Origin: Antrihabitans spumae
Lineage (GTDB): Bacteria; Actinomycetota; Actinomycetes; Mycobacteriales; Mycobacteriaceae
Length of the DNA: 64,000 nt
Reading direction: 5' to 3'
NCBI RefSeq assembly: GCF_043944905.1
Contig: NZ_JBIMSN010000062.1
Span: 124,001-188,000, forward strand
Part shown: piece after piece, positions 35,185 through 42,587 of the stretch
How positions within the stretch are numbered: the stretch's first letter is position 1
Layout: the number at the start of each line of letters is the position of its first letter
Translations under genes and position numbers: made by a program
The notes under the pieces: model-generated
Databases searched by the model: none
Told to the model about the DNA's origin: nothing
What the model saw: only the letters and a program-made list of their open reading frames with translations

Positions 35185-35879
35185 ACGTCGACGCGGCAAT
35201 TCTCGTGCTGGCCAAAGCGCCGATCGCCGGTCTCGCCAAGACTCGACTGACAGCCCGGTGGTCACCGACGCAGGCCGCCGACCTCGCCGCGGCCGCGTTG
35301 CTGGACACCCTGGCCGCTGTCACCGCAGCGTCGGTCACGCACCGAATCGTCGCTCTGACGGGTGATCTCGATCGAGCGCAACGGTCGGACGAGCTTCGTC
35401 GTGCGCTTGCCGGATTCGACGTGATCGAACAGCACGGCGAGACTTTCGGGACGCGACTGGCGAACGCGCACTGTGAATCAGCCTTCCGCGTCGGCGTACC
35501 CATTCTGCAGATCGGGATGGACACGCCGCAGGCCGACGCCCGGTTGCTGACCGCATCCGCCGAATTACTCTGTGCCCCAAGCTGTACAGCCGTGTTAGGT
35601 CCAGCGGAGGACGGTGGCTGGTGGGCATTGGGACTCCGCGATCCTGCCGCCGCCGGCGTCTTGCCAACGGTCGCGATGTCGACCTCGACCACCTGTGCGT
35701 CGACCCTCGCGGCGTTGCATGGTATCGGTGTGCGGGTGCGCAGGCTTACGACCTTGCGCGATGTGGACGAACCGGCGGACGTCGGTGCCGTCGCGGCACT
35801 CTGTCCTGCCAGGTCAGAGTTCGCCACCACTGCCAACCGGTTGTCGGCCGCCGCTGCTGTGTCAGGACAGTCGTGTTAG
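35181..35879 (+). CDS. CofC/DUF2064-like nucleotidyl- or glycosyltransferase
   Basis: A 232-aa DUF2064-family protein (the TIGR04282 'transferase 1' group). The opening VLAKAPIAGLAKTRL is the family's nucleotide-binding loop, with GMDTPQ and LGPAEDGGWWALGL as later motifs. Relatives are often found next to a family 2 glycosyltransferase, as here, but their reaction is unproven. ATG overlaps the upstream stop; the downstream methyltransferase GTG begins inside its last codons. Confidence 0.83.
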   Translation: MNVDAAILVLAKAPIAGLAKTRLTARWSPTQAADLAAAALLDTLAAVTAASVTHRIVALTGDLDRAQRSDELRRALAGFDVIEQHGETFGTRLANAHCESAFRVGVPILQIGMDTPQADARLLTASAELLCAPSCTAVLGPAEDGGWWALGLRDPAAAGVLPTVAMSTSTTCASTLAALHGIGVRVRRLTTLRDVDEPADVGAVAALCPARSEFATTANRLSAAAAVSGQSC

Positions 35880-36526
35880 TCGGTGCGGCGGAACTCGACA
35901 TCTACGCCAGGGCACTGGCGGGCGAGAAGTGTTGGCTGCAGACCGCGGCCGGTGTACGCCAACAGCTTCCGACTCGCCGCTGGTTCGGACTCGCGGACAT
36001 CACCGCATCCGACCGCTCTGTCGACGATGAGCTGACCCGCCACTGCGACGGTCCGACCGTCGATTTGGGTTGTGGACCAGGCCGTCTGGTGGATCGGCTT
36101 GTTCGTCGAGGTATTACGACACTCGGGGTCGACATCTCGCCCATGGCTGTCGCGGTGACGCGGATGCGTGGTGGACCCGCGATACAACGCGACATGTTCG
36201 CAGCGCTGCCCGGCGCGGGACGCTGGAGTTACGCCATTCTCGCCGACGGCAACATCGGCATCGGGGGAGACCCGCATCGCACGCTGCGCAGGACACGCTC
36301 GCTATTGCACGAAGGCGGTGTTGCGGTCGTCGAATTCGGCTCTCCTGGAACGGGAATCGTCTCCAGTCCAATCCGGCTGGAGACCGCTGCGGGGTTCAGT
36401 CCGTGGTATCCGTGGGCCACGGTCGGCGTGGAATGTGCACAGCGCCTCGGCGCCGCCGTTGGACTGAGAGTGCTTCGCGAGGTCGAAATCGCAGGTCGTC
36501 ACATCGTCTGTCTGGCAGCGGCATGA
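35873..36526 (+). CDS. SAM-dependent class I methyltransferase
   Basis: A 217-aa Rossmann-fold methyltransferase. Motif I is TVDLGCGPGRLVDRL and the acidic strand is LGVDISPMAV; the later ILADGNIGIGGDP and LHEGGVAVVEFGSPG are motifs II-III. The start is GTG 35873, seven bp inside the preceding gene. The substrate is unknown; methylation of the product of the preceding two transferases is plausible. Confidence 0.82.
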   Translation: MLVGAAELDIYARALAGEKCWLQTAAGVRQQLPTRRWFGLADITASDRSVDDELTRHCDGPTVDLGCGPGRLVDRLVRRGITTLGVDISPMAVAVTRMRGGPAIQRDMFAALPGAGRWSYAILADGNIGIGGDPHRTLRRTRSLLHEGGVAVVEFGSPGTGIVSSPIRLETAAGFSPWYPWATVGVECAQRLGAAVGLRVLREVEIAGRHIVCLAAA

Positions 36527-37644
36527 CGACCGCGCGCGGTCCGGAAGTCGCGAGCCGGATCGGTCTCGTGCTCGGCGTTGCGATCCTCGTATGCTTCGTG
36601 ACCGGACTGCTCAGCCACTGGATTCAGCATCCGCCGCAATGGTTCTGGTGGCCGGCCAACCCGGTCTGGCTCTACCGCGTGACACAGGGCCTGCACGTGA
36701 TCACCGGCGTCGCCGCAATCCCGTTGCTGTTGGTCAAGCTGTGGTCGGTGTACCCGAAGCTGTTCGAGAAGCCCCTCATCGGCTCGCCGGTACGCGCGCT
36801 CGAGCGCGGATCGATTGCGGTACTTGTCGGTTCGCTGGTCTTCCAGCTTGTCACGGGCCTGTTCAACGCAGCTCAGTTCTATCCGTGGACCTTCTTCTTC
36901 ACGACAACTCACTATGCAATGGCCTACGTTGCCGTCGGTGCACTGCTCGTCCACATCGCAGTGAAACTGCCGATCATCCGGGATGCGCTGACGCGTCCAC
37001 TGGAATCGGCGCCCGTGGAAACGGCGCAGACCGAGACCGAAGCGGGTGGCCTGTCGCGCAGAACGGTACTGGTCGGGGCAGGCATCGCCAGCGGCCTCGC
37101 GGCACTCGCGGTCGCGGGCCAGACGGTGCCCTACCTACGGCGGCTCGCGGTGCTATCGCCACGCAGTGGTGAAGGGCCGCAGGGAGTTCCGGTGAACAGG
37201 ACCGCTGCCGAAGCGGGTGTCGAGCAGTCGGCGCTCGCGCCGGATTTCGAGCTGACCGTCGATATCGGCACCGCGCAAAGGACTTTCAGTCGAGCGGAAT
37301 TGGCGGCGCTGCCGCAGACGTCGGCCATCCTGCCGATCGCCTGCGTCGAGGGCTGGAGTGCCTCGGCAGTATGGACGGGCGTTGTGCTTCGCGATCTGCT
37401 GCGGACGGTCGGTGACCTGCCTGACGGCGACGTTCGTATGGTCTCGCTCGAGCGGTCCGGGTTGTACGCGACGACCGTTCTGCCGCAACGCCATGTGGTC
37501 GATGCGTCGACCCTCATCGCACTCGATGTGAACGGCGCACCACTCGATCTCGATCACGGCTATCCGTGCAGGCTGATAGCACCGAACAGGCCTGGGGTGC
37601 TGCAGACCAAGTGGCTGTCGAGAATCGAGGTGGTGCAGCAATGA
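36523..37644 (+). CDS. Cytochrome b-fused molybdopterin-dependent oxidoreductase
   Basis: A 373-aa fusion. Residues about 10-150 carry four membrane helices with haem-type His (SHWIQH, LHVITG, THYAM, VHIAVK), like cytochrome b561. A twin-arginine-like segment LSRRTVLVGAG at about 180-190 precedes a hydrophobic stretch; residues 205-373 are a sulfite-oxidase-fold molybdopterin domain with the Mo-ligand Cys in LPIACVEGWS. It resembles YedY/YedZ joined in one chain and should work at the outer membrane face. It overlaps both neighbours (ATGA), so it belongs to the GT2 operon. Confidence 0.86.
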   Translation: MTTARGPEVASRIGLVLGVAILVCFVTGLLSHWIQHPPQWFWWPANPVWLYRVTQGLHVITGVAAIPLLLVKLWSVYPKLFEKPLIGSPVRALERGSIAVLVGSLVFQLVTGLFNAAQFYPWTFFFTTTHYAMAYVAVGALLVHIAVKLPIIRDALTRPLESAPVETAQTETEAGGLSRRTVLVGAGIASGLAALAVAGQTVPYLRRLAVLSPRSGEGPQGVPVNRTAAEAGVEQSALAPDFELTVDIGTAQRTFSRAELAALPQTSAILPIACVEGWSASAVWTGVVLRDLLRTVGDLPDGDVRMVSLERSGLYATTVLPQRHVVDASTLIALDVNGAPLDLDHGYPCRLIAPNRPGVLQTKWLSRIEVVQQ

Positions 37645-38078
37645 TTCGTGCAATCAGAATCCTGTTGATCGGCACAGGAGTCGCCGCCATCGGTTACGGC
37701 GCCCTGCAGATCCTCGGACACCCAGGTGCCGAGCTACTGTCGATCATCGTGTGGTTCGCAGGTGGAATTCTTTTGCACGACGCCATCTTTGCGCCGATGT
37801 GCATCGCGCTCGGCTTCGCGGGTCGCCGCGTACTGCCGCGCAGTTGGTGGGCGCCGACCGCGGTCGGCGCTCTCGCGTCGGTCGCCCTTGTCGCCGTGGC
37901 GGTGCCCGTTGTTACCCGACGCGGCGCCAGAGCAGTCAACCCCACGATTCTCGACCGCAACTATGTTGCGGGCCTCGCGATCGCGTTGCTCGTCGTGTGG
38001 GGGCTCGTCGCGGTCGAGTTGCTGCGTCGTGACGCGTTGCCTATCGCGTCGCGATATGTGCGTCGACAATCGCGGTGA
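37641..38078 (+). CDS. Small four-helix membrane protein
   Basis: A 145-aa protein with four predicted membrane helices and no recognised family. The second helix region has IIVWFAGGILLHDAIFAP. It overlaps the oxidoreductase stop (ATGA) and its 3' end overlaps the convergent antiporter by 38 bp. As the last gene of the operon it may be an extra membrane subunit of the molybdopterin oxidoreductase. Confidence 0.7.
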   Translation: MIRAIRILLIGTGVAAIGYGALQILGHPGAELLSIIVWFAGGILLHDAIFAPMCIALGFAGRRVLPRSWWAPTAVGALASVALVAVAVPVVTRRGARAVNPTILDRNYVAGLAIALLVVWGLVAVELLRRDALPIASRYVRRQSR

Positions 38079-40137
38079 TCTCTTCGCGGACACTGACTTC
38101 GGACCCGCCGAGCCGGTCGATGACACGTGCGGCCGCGACGATCGCGTCGCCTTCGGGTGCCGACCACTCGGTCGCGGACGCCACCTCGACGGCGGTGTCC
38201 AACGCCTCGAGTGGTTCGAGGGCATAGGTGAGTCTGCGGCGGGCTTTGGATCCTGAGTCCGTCGCAATGGCGGTGAGCGCCGTTCGGCTGTTCGTCGCAG
38301 CGCGGGTTGCGACAAGAACGGCTCGTCTGCCGTCGGCCGATCCGTCGTCGCGCACGAATGCCGTGCCGGCCGAAACGGCCACTGCCGCTTCGGTACCCGA
38401 CTCGAACCAGACCTGTGGCAGTTCCGACGACATCACCAACACTGTCGTGCGATCGAGTGCGTCGAAGGCGTCCTTGTTCCGCCGGGTCCACTCGGCGCTG
38501 AGTACGACGACCTCTGCCTCCGAGGTAGTGAGCTGACGAAGAAGATCGGTGCCGGGAGCCGAGCTGAACCTGCACAGCACGCGTACCCGCGCGCCGCCGA
38601 CGCTGGTACGTGCCGCGAAGGTTTCGAGTTCCTCAACAGCCTGGGCCATCCCGGCGAGGTCGGGGAGTCCGGCGCCGATCTCGAGTCCCGAGTTGTCGGC
38701 CGCAGGCAGGAAGCGGGAGATCAGAATCTCGGCGTGACGGCCTGCTGCGGCAGCGTTGGCGAGGTGCAGCATCCGTTCGGTCGTCACGCCGGGCGGACCG
38801 TCGACGACGACCAGCACCCGGTAGAGCTGCTCGTCACCGAGCGCAGCCTTCGCGGCCGCCTCGATGTCTCGCTGAATAGCCTTCTCCGGATAGGCGATTC
38901 GCAGTAGCGGTTCCGCGAGTGCAGTCGTCACCAGAGCCATGATCACCATCATCGTGAACAGTTCCGTGTCGAGGACGCCGAGTTCCTTGCCGATCGACAG
39001 GATCACCAGTTCGGTGAGCCCGCGGGTGTTCATCAGAATCGCGATCGCAGAACTTTGCTGCGCAGGCATGCGCTGGGACCGGGCGCCGACGTAGGCGCCG
39101 ATGAACTTGCCGCCGATCGCTACGGCGAGGATCAGCAGCAGTTGCCACGCAGCGCCCGCGGTCAGCCCGACGATGTTCACGCCGAATCCGGTGACGACGA
39201 AGAAGATCGGCAGCAAAAGCAGGACGCTGATCTGTTCGAGCTTTTCGAGCACTTCCCGCGTCATCTCGTGCGCGTTGTCGCGCGGCATGATGGCGCCGAA
39301 GACGAAGGCACCGAAGATCGCGTGGATGCCGATCTCCTCGGTGATCCATGCGGACAGGAGTACTCCGACGAGGACGACTGCCAACATGTCGGGAGTGACC
39401 CGGCCTGCCTTGTTGTACCAATCGACAAGGCGGGCGAGGAGCGGGCGGACAACGCCGAACATGACGGCGGCGAACAACGCAGACAGGGCGACGATGCGGA
39501 CGACCTCGAAGGGGCTGCCGCCCTTGACGATCGCGACGACGAAAGCCAGCAGCGTCCACGCGAGTATGTCGTCGATCGCTGCCGAGGCCAGAGCAAGCAC
39601 GCCGACCGTGGTGCGGTGCATCTTGCGATCGGCGAGGATGCGCGCAAGGACGGGGAATGCGGTGATCGACATGGCGACGCCCATGAAGAGGGCGAGCGCG
39701 AGCAGAGAGACCTCTTGGGTCTTGTCGTCTTCGAGCGTCACGGTGTCGTGCAGCGGATGCAGCAGCAGCGTTGCCGCGGCGCCGAGCGCGAACGGCACGA
39801 CGATCGATGCGATCGAGATGCTGCCCGCGGTTCGCTCGCGACCACGTATCAGTTTGACGTCGAGTTCGAGACCCACGATGAACATGAACAAGACCAAGCC
39901 GAGCTGGGCAAGTATCTTGAGTGAGGGAACGACGTCAGGGGGAAAGAGGTGGGTGTCGAGATTGCCGGGCAGTGCGCCGAGCAGACTCGGTCCGAGCGCG
40001 ATGCCGGCAACGATCTCGCCGACCACAGCCGGTTGGCGTACGGCGCGGGCAAGTCGGCCGAAGAGTCTGGCGATCACGATGATCACCGAGACATCCAGAA
40101 GTACGTAACCGAAAATCTCCGCCGCGCTATGTTCCAC
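38041..40137 (-). CDS. CPA2-family cation:proton antiporter with C-terminal Usp-like domain
   Basis: A 698-aa protein. Residues 1-400 contain about 12 membrane helices of a Na+/H+ or K+/H+ exchanger (VGEIVAGIALGPSLLG, AAIDDILAWTL with the ion-site Asp pair). Residues about 430-698 are a soluble nucleotide-binding/Usp-like tail (YRVLVVVDGPPG). There is no TrkA-N domain. The start at GTG 40137 gives a normal N-terminus, but no good ribosome site is seen; upstream in-frame codons reach 40578 without membrane character. It diverges from the Ser/Thr kinase. Confidence 0.85.
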   Translation of the reverse strand: MEHSAAEIFGYVLLDVSVIIVIARLFGRLARAVRQPAVVGEIVAGIALGPSLLGALPGNLDTHLFPPDVVPSLKILAQLGLVLFMFIVGLELDVKLIRGRERTAGSISIASIVVPFALGAAATLLLHPLHDTVTLEDDKTQEVSLLALALFMGVAMSITAFPVLARILADRKMHRTTVGVLALASAAIDDILAWTLLAFVVAIVKGGSPFEVVRIVALSALFAAVMFGVVRPLLARLVDWYNKAGRVTPDMLAVVLVGVLLSAWITEEIGIHAIFGAFVFGAIMPRDNAHEMTREVLEKLEQISVLLLLPIFFVVTGFGVNIVGLTAGAAWQLLLILAVAIGGKFIGAYVGARSQRMPAQQSSAIAILMNTRGLTELVILSIGKELGVLDTELFTMMVIMALVTTALAEPLLRIAYPEKAIQRDIEAAAKAALGDEQLYRVLVVVDGPPGVTTERMLHLANAAAAGRHAEILISRFLPAADNSGLEIGAGLPDLAGMAQAVEELETFAARTSVGGARVRVLCRFSSAPGTDLLRQLTTSEAEVVVLSAEWTRRNKDAFDALDRTTVLVMSSELPQVWFESGTEAAVAVSAGTAFVRDDGSADGRRAVLVATRAATNSRTALTAIATDSGSKARRRLTYALEPLEALDTAVEVASATEWSAPEGDAIVAAARVIDRLGGSEVSVREEITAIVDAHIATR

Positions 40138-40232
40138 GCACAAGAGTTCACCATGACGAGCGTTCCGAATCCATTCCAGGCTTCCGGTTCTCGACGGAAA
40201 TCCGGACCCATACACGATCCGAGGTATCGCTA

Positions 40233-41045
40233 ATGCCGGTCGACGCGGCAATACCAGCAGCAATTGCGGACTATCGCATTCTCGGGTTGCTCGGCGAGGG
40301 CAACCACGGCCGCTTCTATCTCGCGGAAGCGCCTGAGCGGCTTGGCCTTTCGGACGGCCGCGTGGCGCTGAAGGTCTTCGCGGGCCAAGTGAGCGAGGAC
40401 GCCTACCGCCGTGGCGTTCGTGAACTGCGCGCCTTTGCCGCGGTGCGCTCGCCCTACCTCGTCCGAATCTACGACGCTGTCCTCGAAGACAACTTCCTCT
40501 ACGCGATGGAGTACTTCCCACTCGGCTCGCTGGCCGCGCCGACACACCAGCTGACTCGTGATCAGATTCTGCGCGCACTCGTCGACGCCTCTCGAGCTGT
40601 GCACGAACTGCACGAGGCAGGCATGGTGCACGGCGATATCAAGCCCGGCAACGTGATGGTCGACGAAAACGGCGGCAAGCTCTCCGACCTCGGTTTGGTG
40701 CGGGTACTCAACTCGTCGAACACGGTGACGAGCATGGCGCCTGCGACCTCGGTCGAGTACCTCGATCCCGGCCTGCTCTACGGCGATACGCCGTCGCGGG
40801 CATCGGATATCTGGGCGATCGGCGCAACCCTCAATCGTGCGCTCAGCGGCGAAGGGCTTTACGGCGAACTTCCTGTCGGGCAGCCGATGCTCGCGATCCG
40901 CGCTGTGCATTCCGGCAAGTCCCGAATCTCGGCGAAGCTACGTCCTGAGGAAGCCGAGTTCGTTGCGTCCTGTCTGGCCAAGCCGGGCATGCGGCCGCGA
41001 ACCGCCGCCGAAGTTGCGGATCGAATTGCGGCACTGATCCGCTGA
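40233..41045 (+). CDS. Soluble Ser/Thr protein kinase, non-RD type
   Basis: A 270-aa kinase domain only, with no membrane helix or sensor. The Gly loop is LGEGNHGRFYL, the catalytic Lys K47 (VALKVF), the catalytic loop HGDIKPGN (D135) with Gly where most have Arg, and the Mg motif SDLG (D152) instead of DFG. The lack of the RD arginine suggests activation-loop phosphorylation is not needed. GAGGT lies seven nt before the ATG. The FHA-ABC transporter at 42588 is a likely target, as in the PknF-Rv1747 pair, and the FHA protein at 28595 another. Confidence 0.88.
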   Translation: MPVDAAIPAAIADYRILGLLGEGNHGRFYLAEAPERLGLSDGRVALKVFAGQVSEDAYRRGVRELRAFAAVRSPYLVRIYDAVLEDNFLYAMEYFPLGSLAAPTHQLTRDQILRALVDASRAVHELHEAGMVHGDIKPGNVMVDENGGKLSDLGLVRVLNSSNTVTSMAPATSVEYLDPGLLYGDTPSRASDIWAIGATLNRALSGEGLYGELPVGQPMLAIRAVHSGKSRISAKLRPEEAEFVASCLAKPGMRPRTAAEVADRIAALIR

Positions 41046-41066
41046 GGGCGGGCTGTTCGACCTCAG

Positions 41067-42512
41067 CTACGCGTACCGCCCGCACGCCTCTTCGCCGCCG
41101 AGTACGCCGGTACGAAATGCGTCGACACGTGAGAATCCGCTCGGTACCGTGTCGCCGTTGACATCGCTGGCGGCAATGCCGTCGGTCAGCAGCCCCGAGA
41201 CAGCTTCGTCGAGATCTCCCGGCGACAGCCGGAACGTGTCTGCGGTTGGATTGTCGGTCGGTGATCCAAGGACAGCCGTCACGTGTCCTGACAGGCAGGC
41301 CGCACGCAGGGCCGTTTTCGGGTCGGTGAGCGAGTCACCGTCTTCCTTCTGCTTCGCGAGTGTGTAGCGAGAGGCGAAGACGACGTAGGCGTTGTAATCA
41401 CCGGTGACCGTGACGGGCAAGCCGAGGCCGTCGCCGGAGTCCATCGTCATCGGCGTTCCGCGCTTCTTCAGTGACGGCAGGTCGACGCCCAACGTGTTCG
41501 ACTCCGGGCAGTAGGACACCGGGTCGGTAGCCTTCGCATCCGAGCAGCCGATATCGGAGCCGGAGAAATCGACTTCGGGAGTCGTCGCGACCGGCAGAAT
41601 CAATTCCAGTGCCTTGGTGAAGGATTCGAGAGTGTCCTCGGTCGGAGGTAGCTCGCCGGACTCGTCCTGCTCGAACATCTGCGGCAGATCTTCACGACGC
41701 ATCTCCAGCTCGCTGAGGTCGATCTTTCCGCAAGCCGATGGTCCGTCGGTGAAGCCGATCTGAACGGCGGTCACCCGTTCGAACGCCGAACCGTGCACAG
41801 CCGAGCGAGAGTTCGGATCGCTGTCACGAATCGAAACAGTCGCAGCGAGAACGGAGTTCAAGCCGTCGGAGGTGTTCATCGTGAAATGTGCCGCACGACC
41901 TTCAGCGACATGGCGCATGAAGGCGCCACCGAAGCAGTCCGCCTGTTGCTCGGCGACGATGATTTCGTCGCGCCTGTTGCCGACCAGGTTGGCCTGGTCC
42001 TGGATCGCATGACCGTACTCGTGGGCAAGCACCATCACGACGGCAATATCGGAGAACTGCTCCTCGATCGCGGGCAGCAATACCCCTCTGTCCCAGGCGA
42101 TCTTGCGATCGAGCGGGCAATAGGCTGCGTTCGCAACGCCTCTCGTCGATTCTTCGCAGAACTCCTCGCGGTTGTTGCGATCGCTCGCGTCCCAGGAGAG
42201 GTAGCCGTCCACCGGCTCGAACTGGTCGCCGAAGTACTTGGGGTACTCCTCTTTCCAATAAGCTTCGATGTCTTCGAGCGCGCTGAGCGCCAGCGTGTCG
42301 ATGGCGCCGTCGTCGGCGTTGTCGGCAGTGAGCGTCGGTGCGGGCGCGCCGGGCCTGAGTCCGTTCGGGCCCGATGTCGTCGGAAGCCCCGCAACGCGGA
42401 ACGGGTCCGCGTAGATGGAGACGGGGGTTCCGTCGAGTGTGCTTGCGCAGCTCACGACGACCGCGGCGGTGAGGCCGAGCAGCGCGCATCTGATGGAGCG
42501 ACCGAGGTTCAC
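41067..42512 (-). CDS. Lipoprotein neutral zinc metallopeptidase
   Basis: A 481-aa secreted lipoprotein. The signal peptide ends in a lipobox (VVSC, C22). The zinc site is HEYGHAIQDQ (H164, E165, H168) of the YpfJ/neutral metallopeptidase family, with QQADCFGGAF further on. A C-terminal half with several Cys (YCPESN, ACLSGH, EACGRYA) has no known role. The GTG at 42512 is the first start before the signal peptide; its ribosome site is poor. It diverges from the FHA-ABC transporter, 75 bp apart. Confidence 0.84.
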   Translation of the reverse strand: MNLGRSIRCALLGLTAAVVVSCASTLDGTPVSIYADPFRVAGLPTTSGPNGLRPGAPAPTLTADNADDGAIDTLALSALEDIEAYWKEEYPKYFGDQFEPVDGYLSWDASDRNNREEFCEESTRGVANAAYCPLDRKIAWDRGVLLPAIEEQFSDIAVVMVLAHEYGHAIQDQANLVGNRRDEIIVAEQQADCFGGAFMRHVAEGRAAHFTMNTSDGLNSVLAATVSIRDSDPNSRSAVHGSAFERVTAVQIGFTDGPSACGKIDLSELEMRREDLPQMFEQDESGELPPTEDTLESFTKALELILPVATTPEVDFSGSDIGCSDAKATDPVSYCPESNTLGVDLPSLKKRGTPMTMDSGDGLGLPVTVTGDYNAYVVFASRYTLAKQKEDGDSLTDPKTALRAACLSGHVTAVLGSPTDNPTADTFRLSPGDLDEAVSGLLTDGIAASDVNGDTVPSGFSRVDAFRTGVLGGEEACGRYA

Positions 42513-42573
42513 GGGAAGGGAGTTTATGTTAACCAGTCGTGTTCTGTCAGGGGTGCGCGGCGGCGGCATCGAA

Positions 42574-42579
42574 TAGGAT
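42574..42579 (+). promoter_or_regulatory. Probable -10 element TAGGAT of a leaderless transcript
   Basis: TANNNT hexamer eight nt before ATG 42588; no Shine-Dalgarno precedes that ATG. Confidence 0.4.
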
Positions 42580-42587
42580 CCGCAACT

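Noticed and set aside
40138..40578. N-terminal extension of the antiporter
   Set aside because: It would run through the divergent promoter and the kinase gene, and is not membrane-like.
41046..41084. GGGCGG ... CCGCCC hairpin between the kinase and metallopeptidase genes
   Set aside because: The arms are only 6 bp with a loop of about 26 nt that extends into the metallopeptidase coding sequence, so it is too weak to call a terminator.
41793..42587. In-frame extension upstream of the FHA-ABC gene
   Set aside because: It would overlap the metallopeptidase, add about 265 residues without motifs, and ignore the MSTP start that has a leaderless -10.
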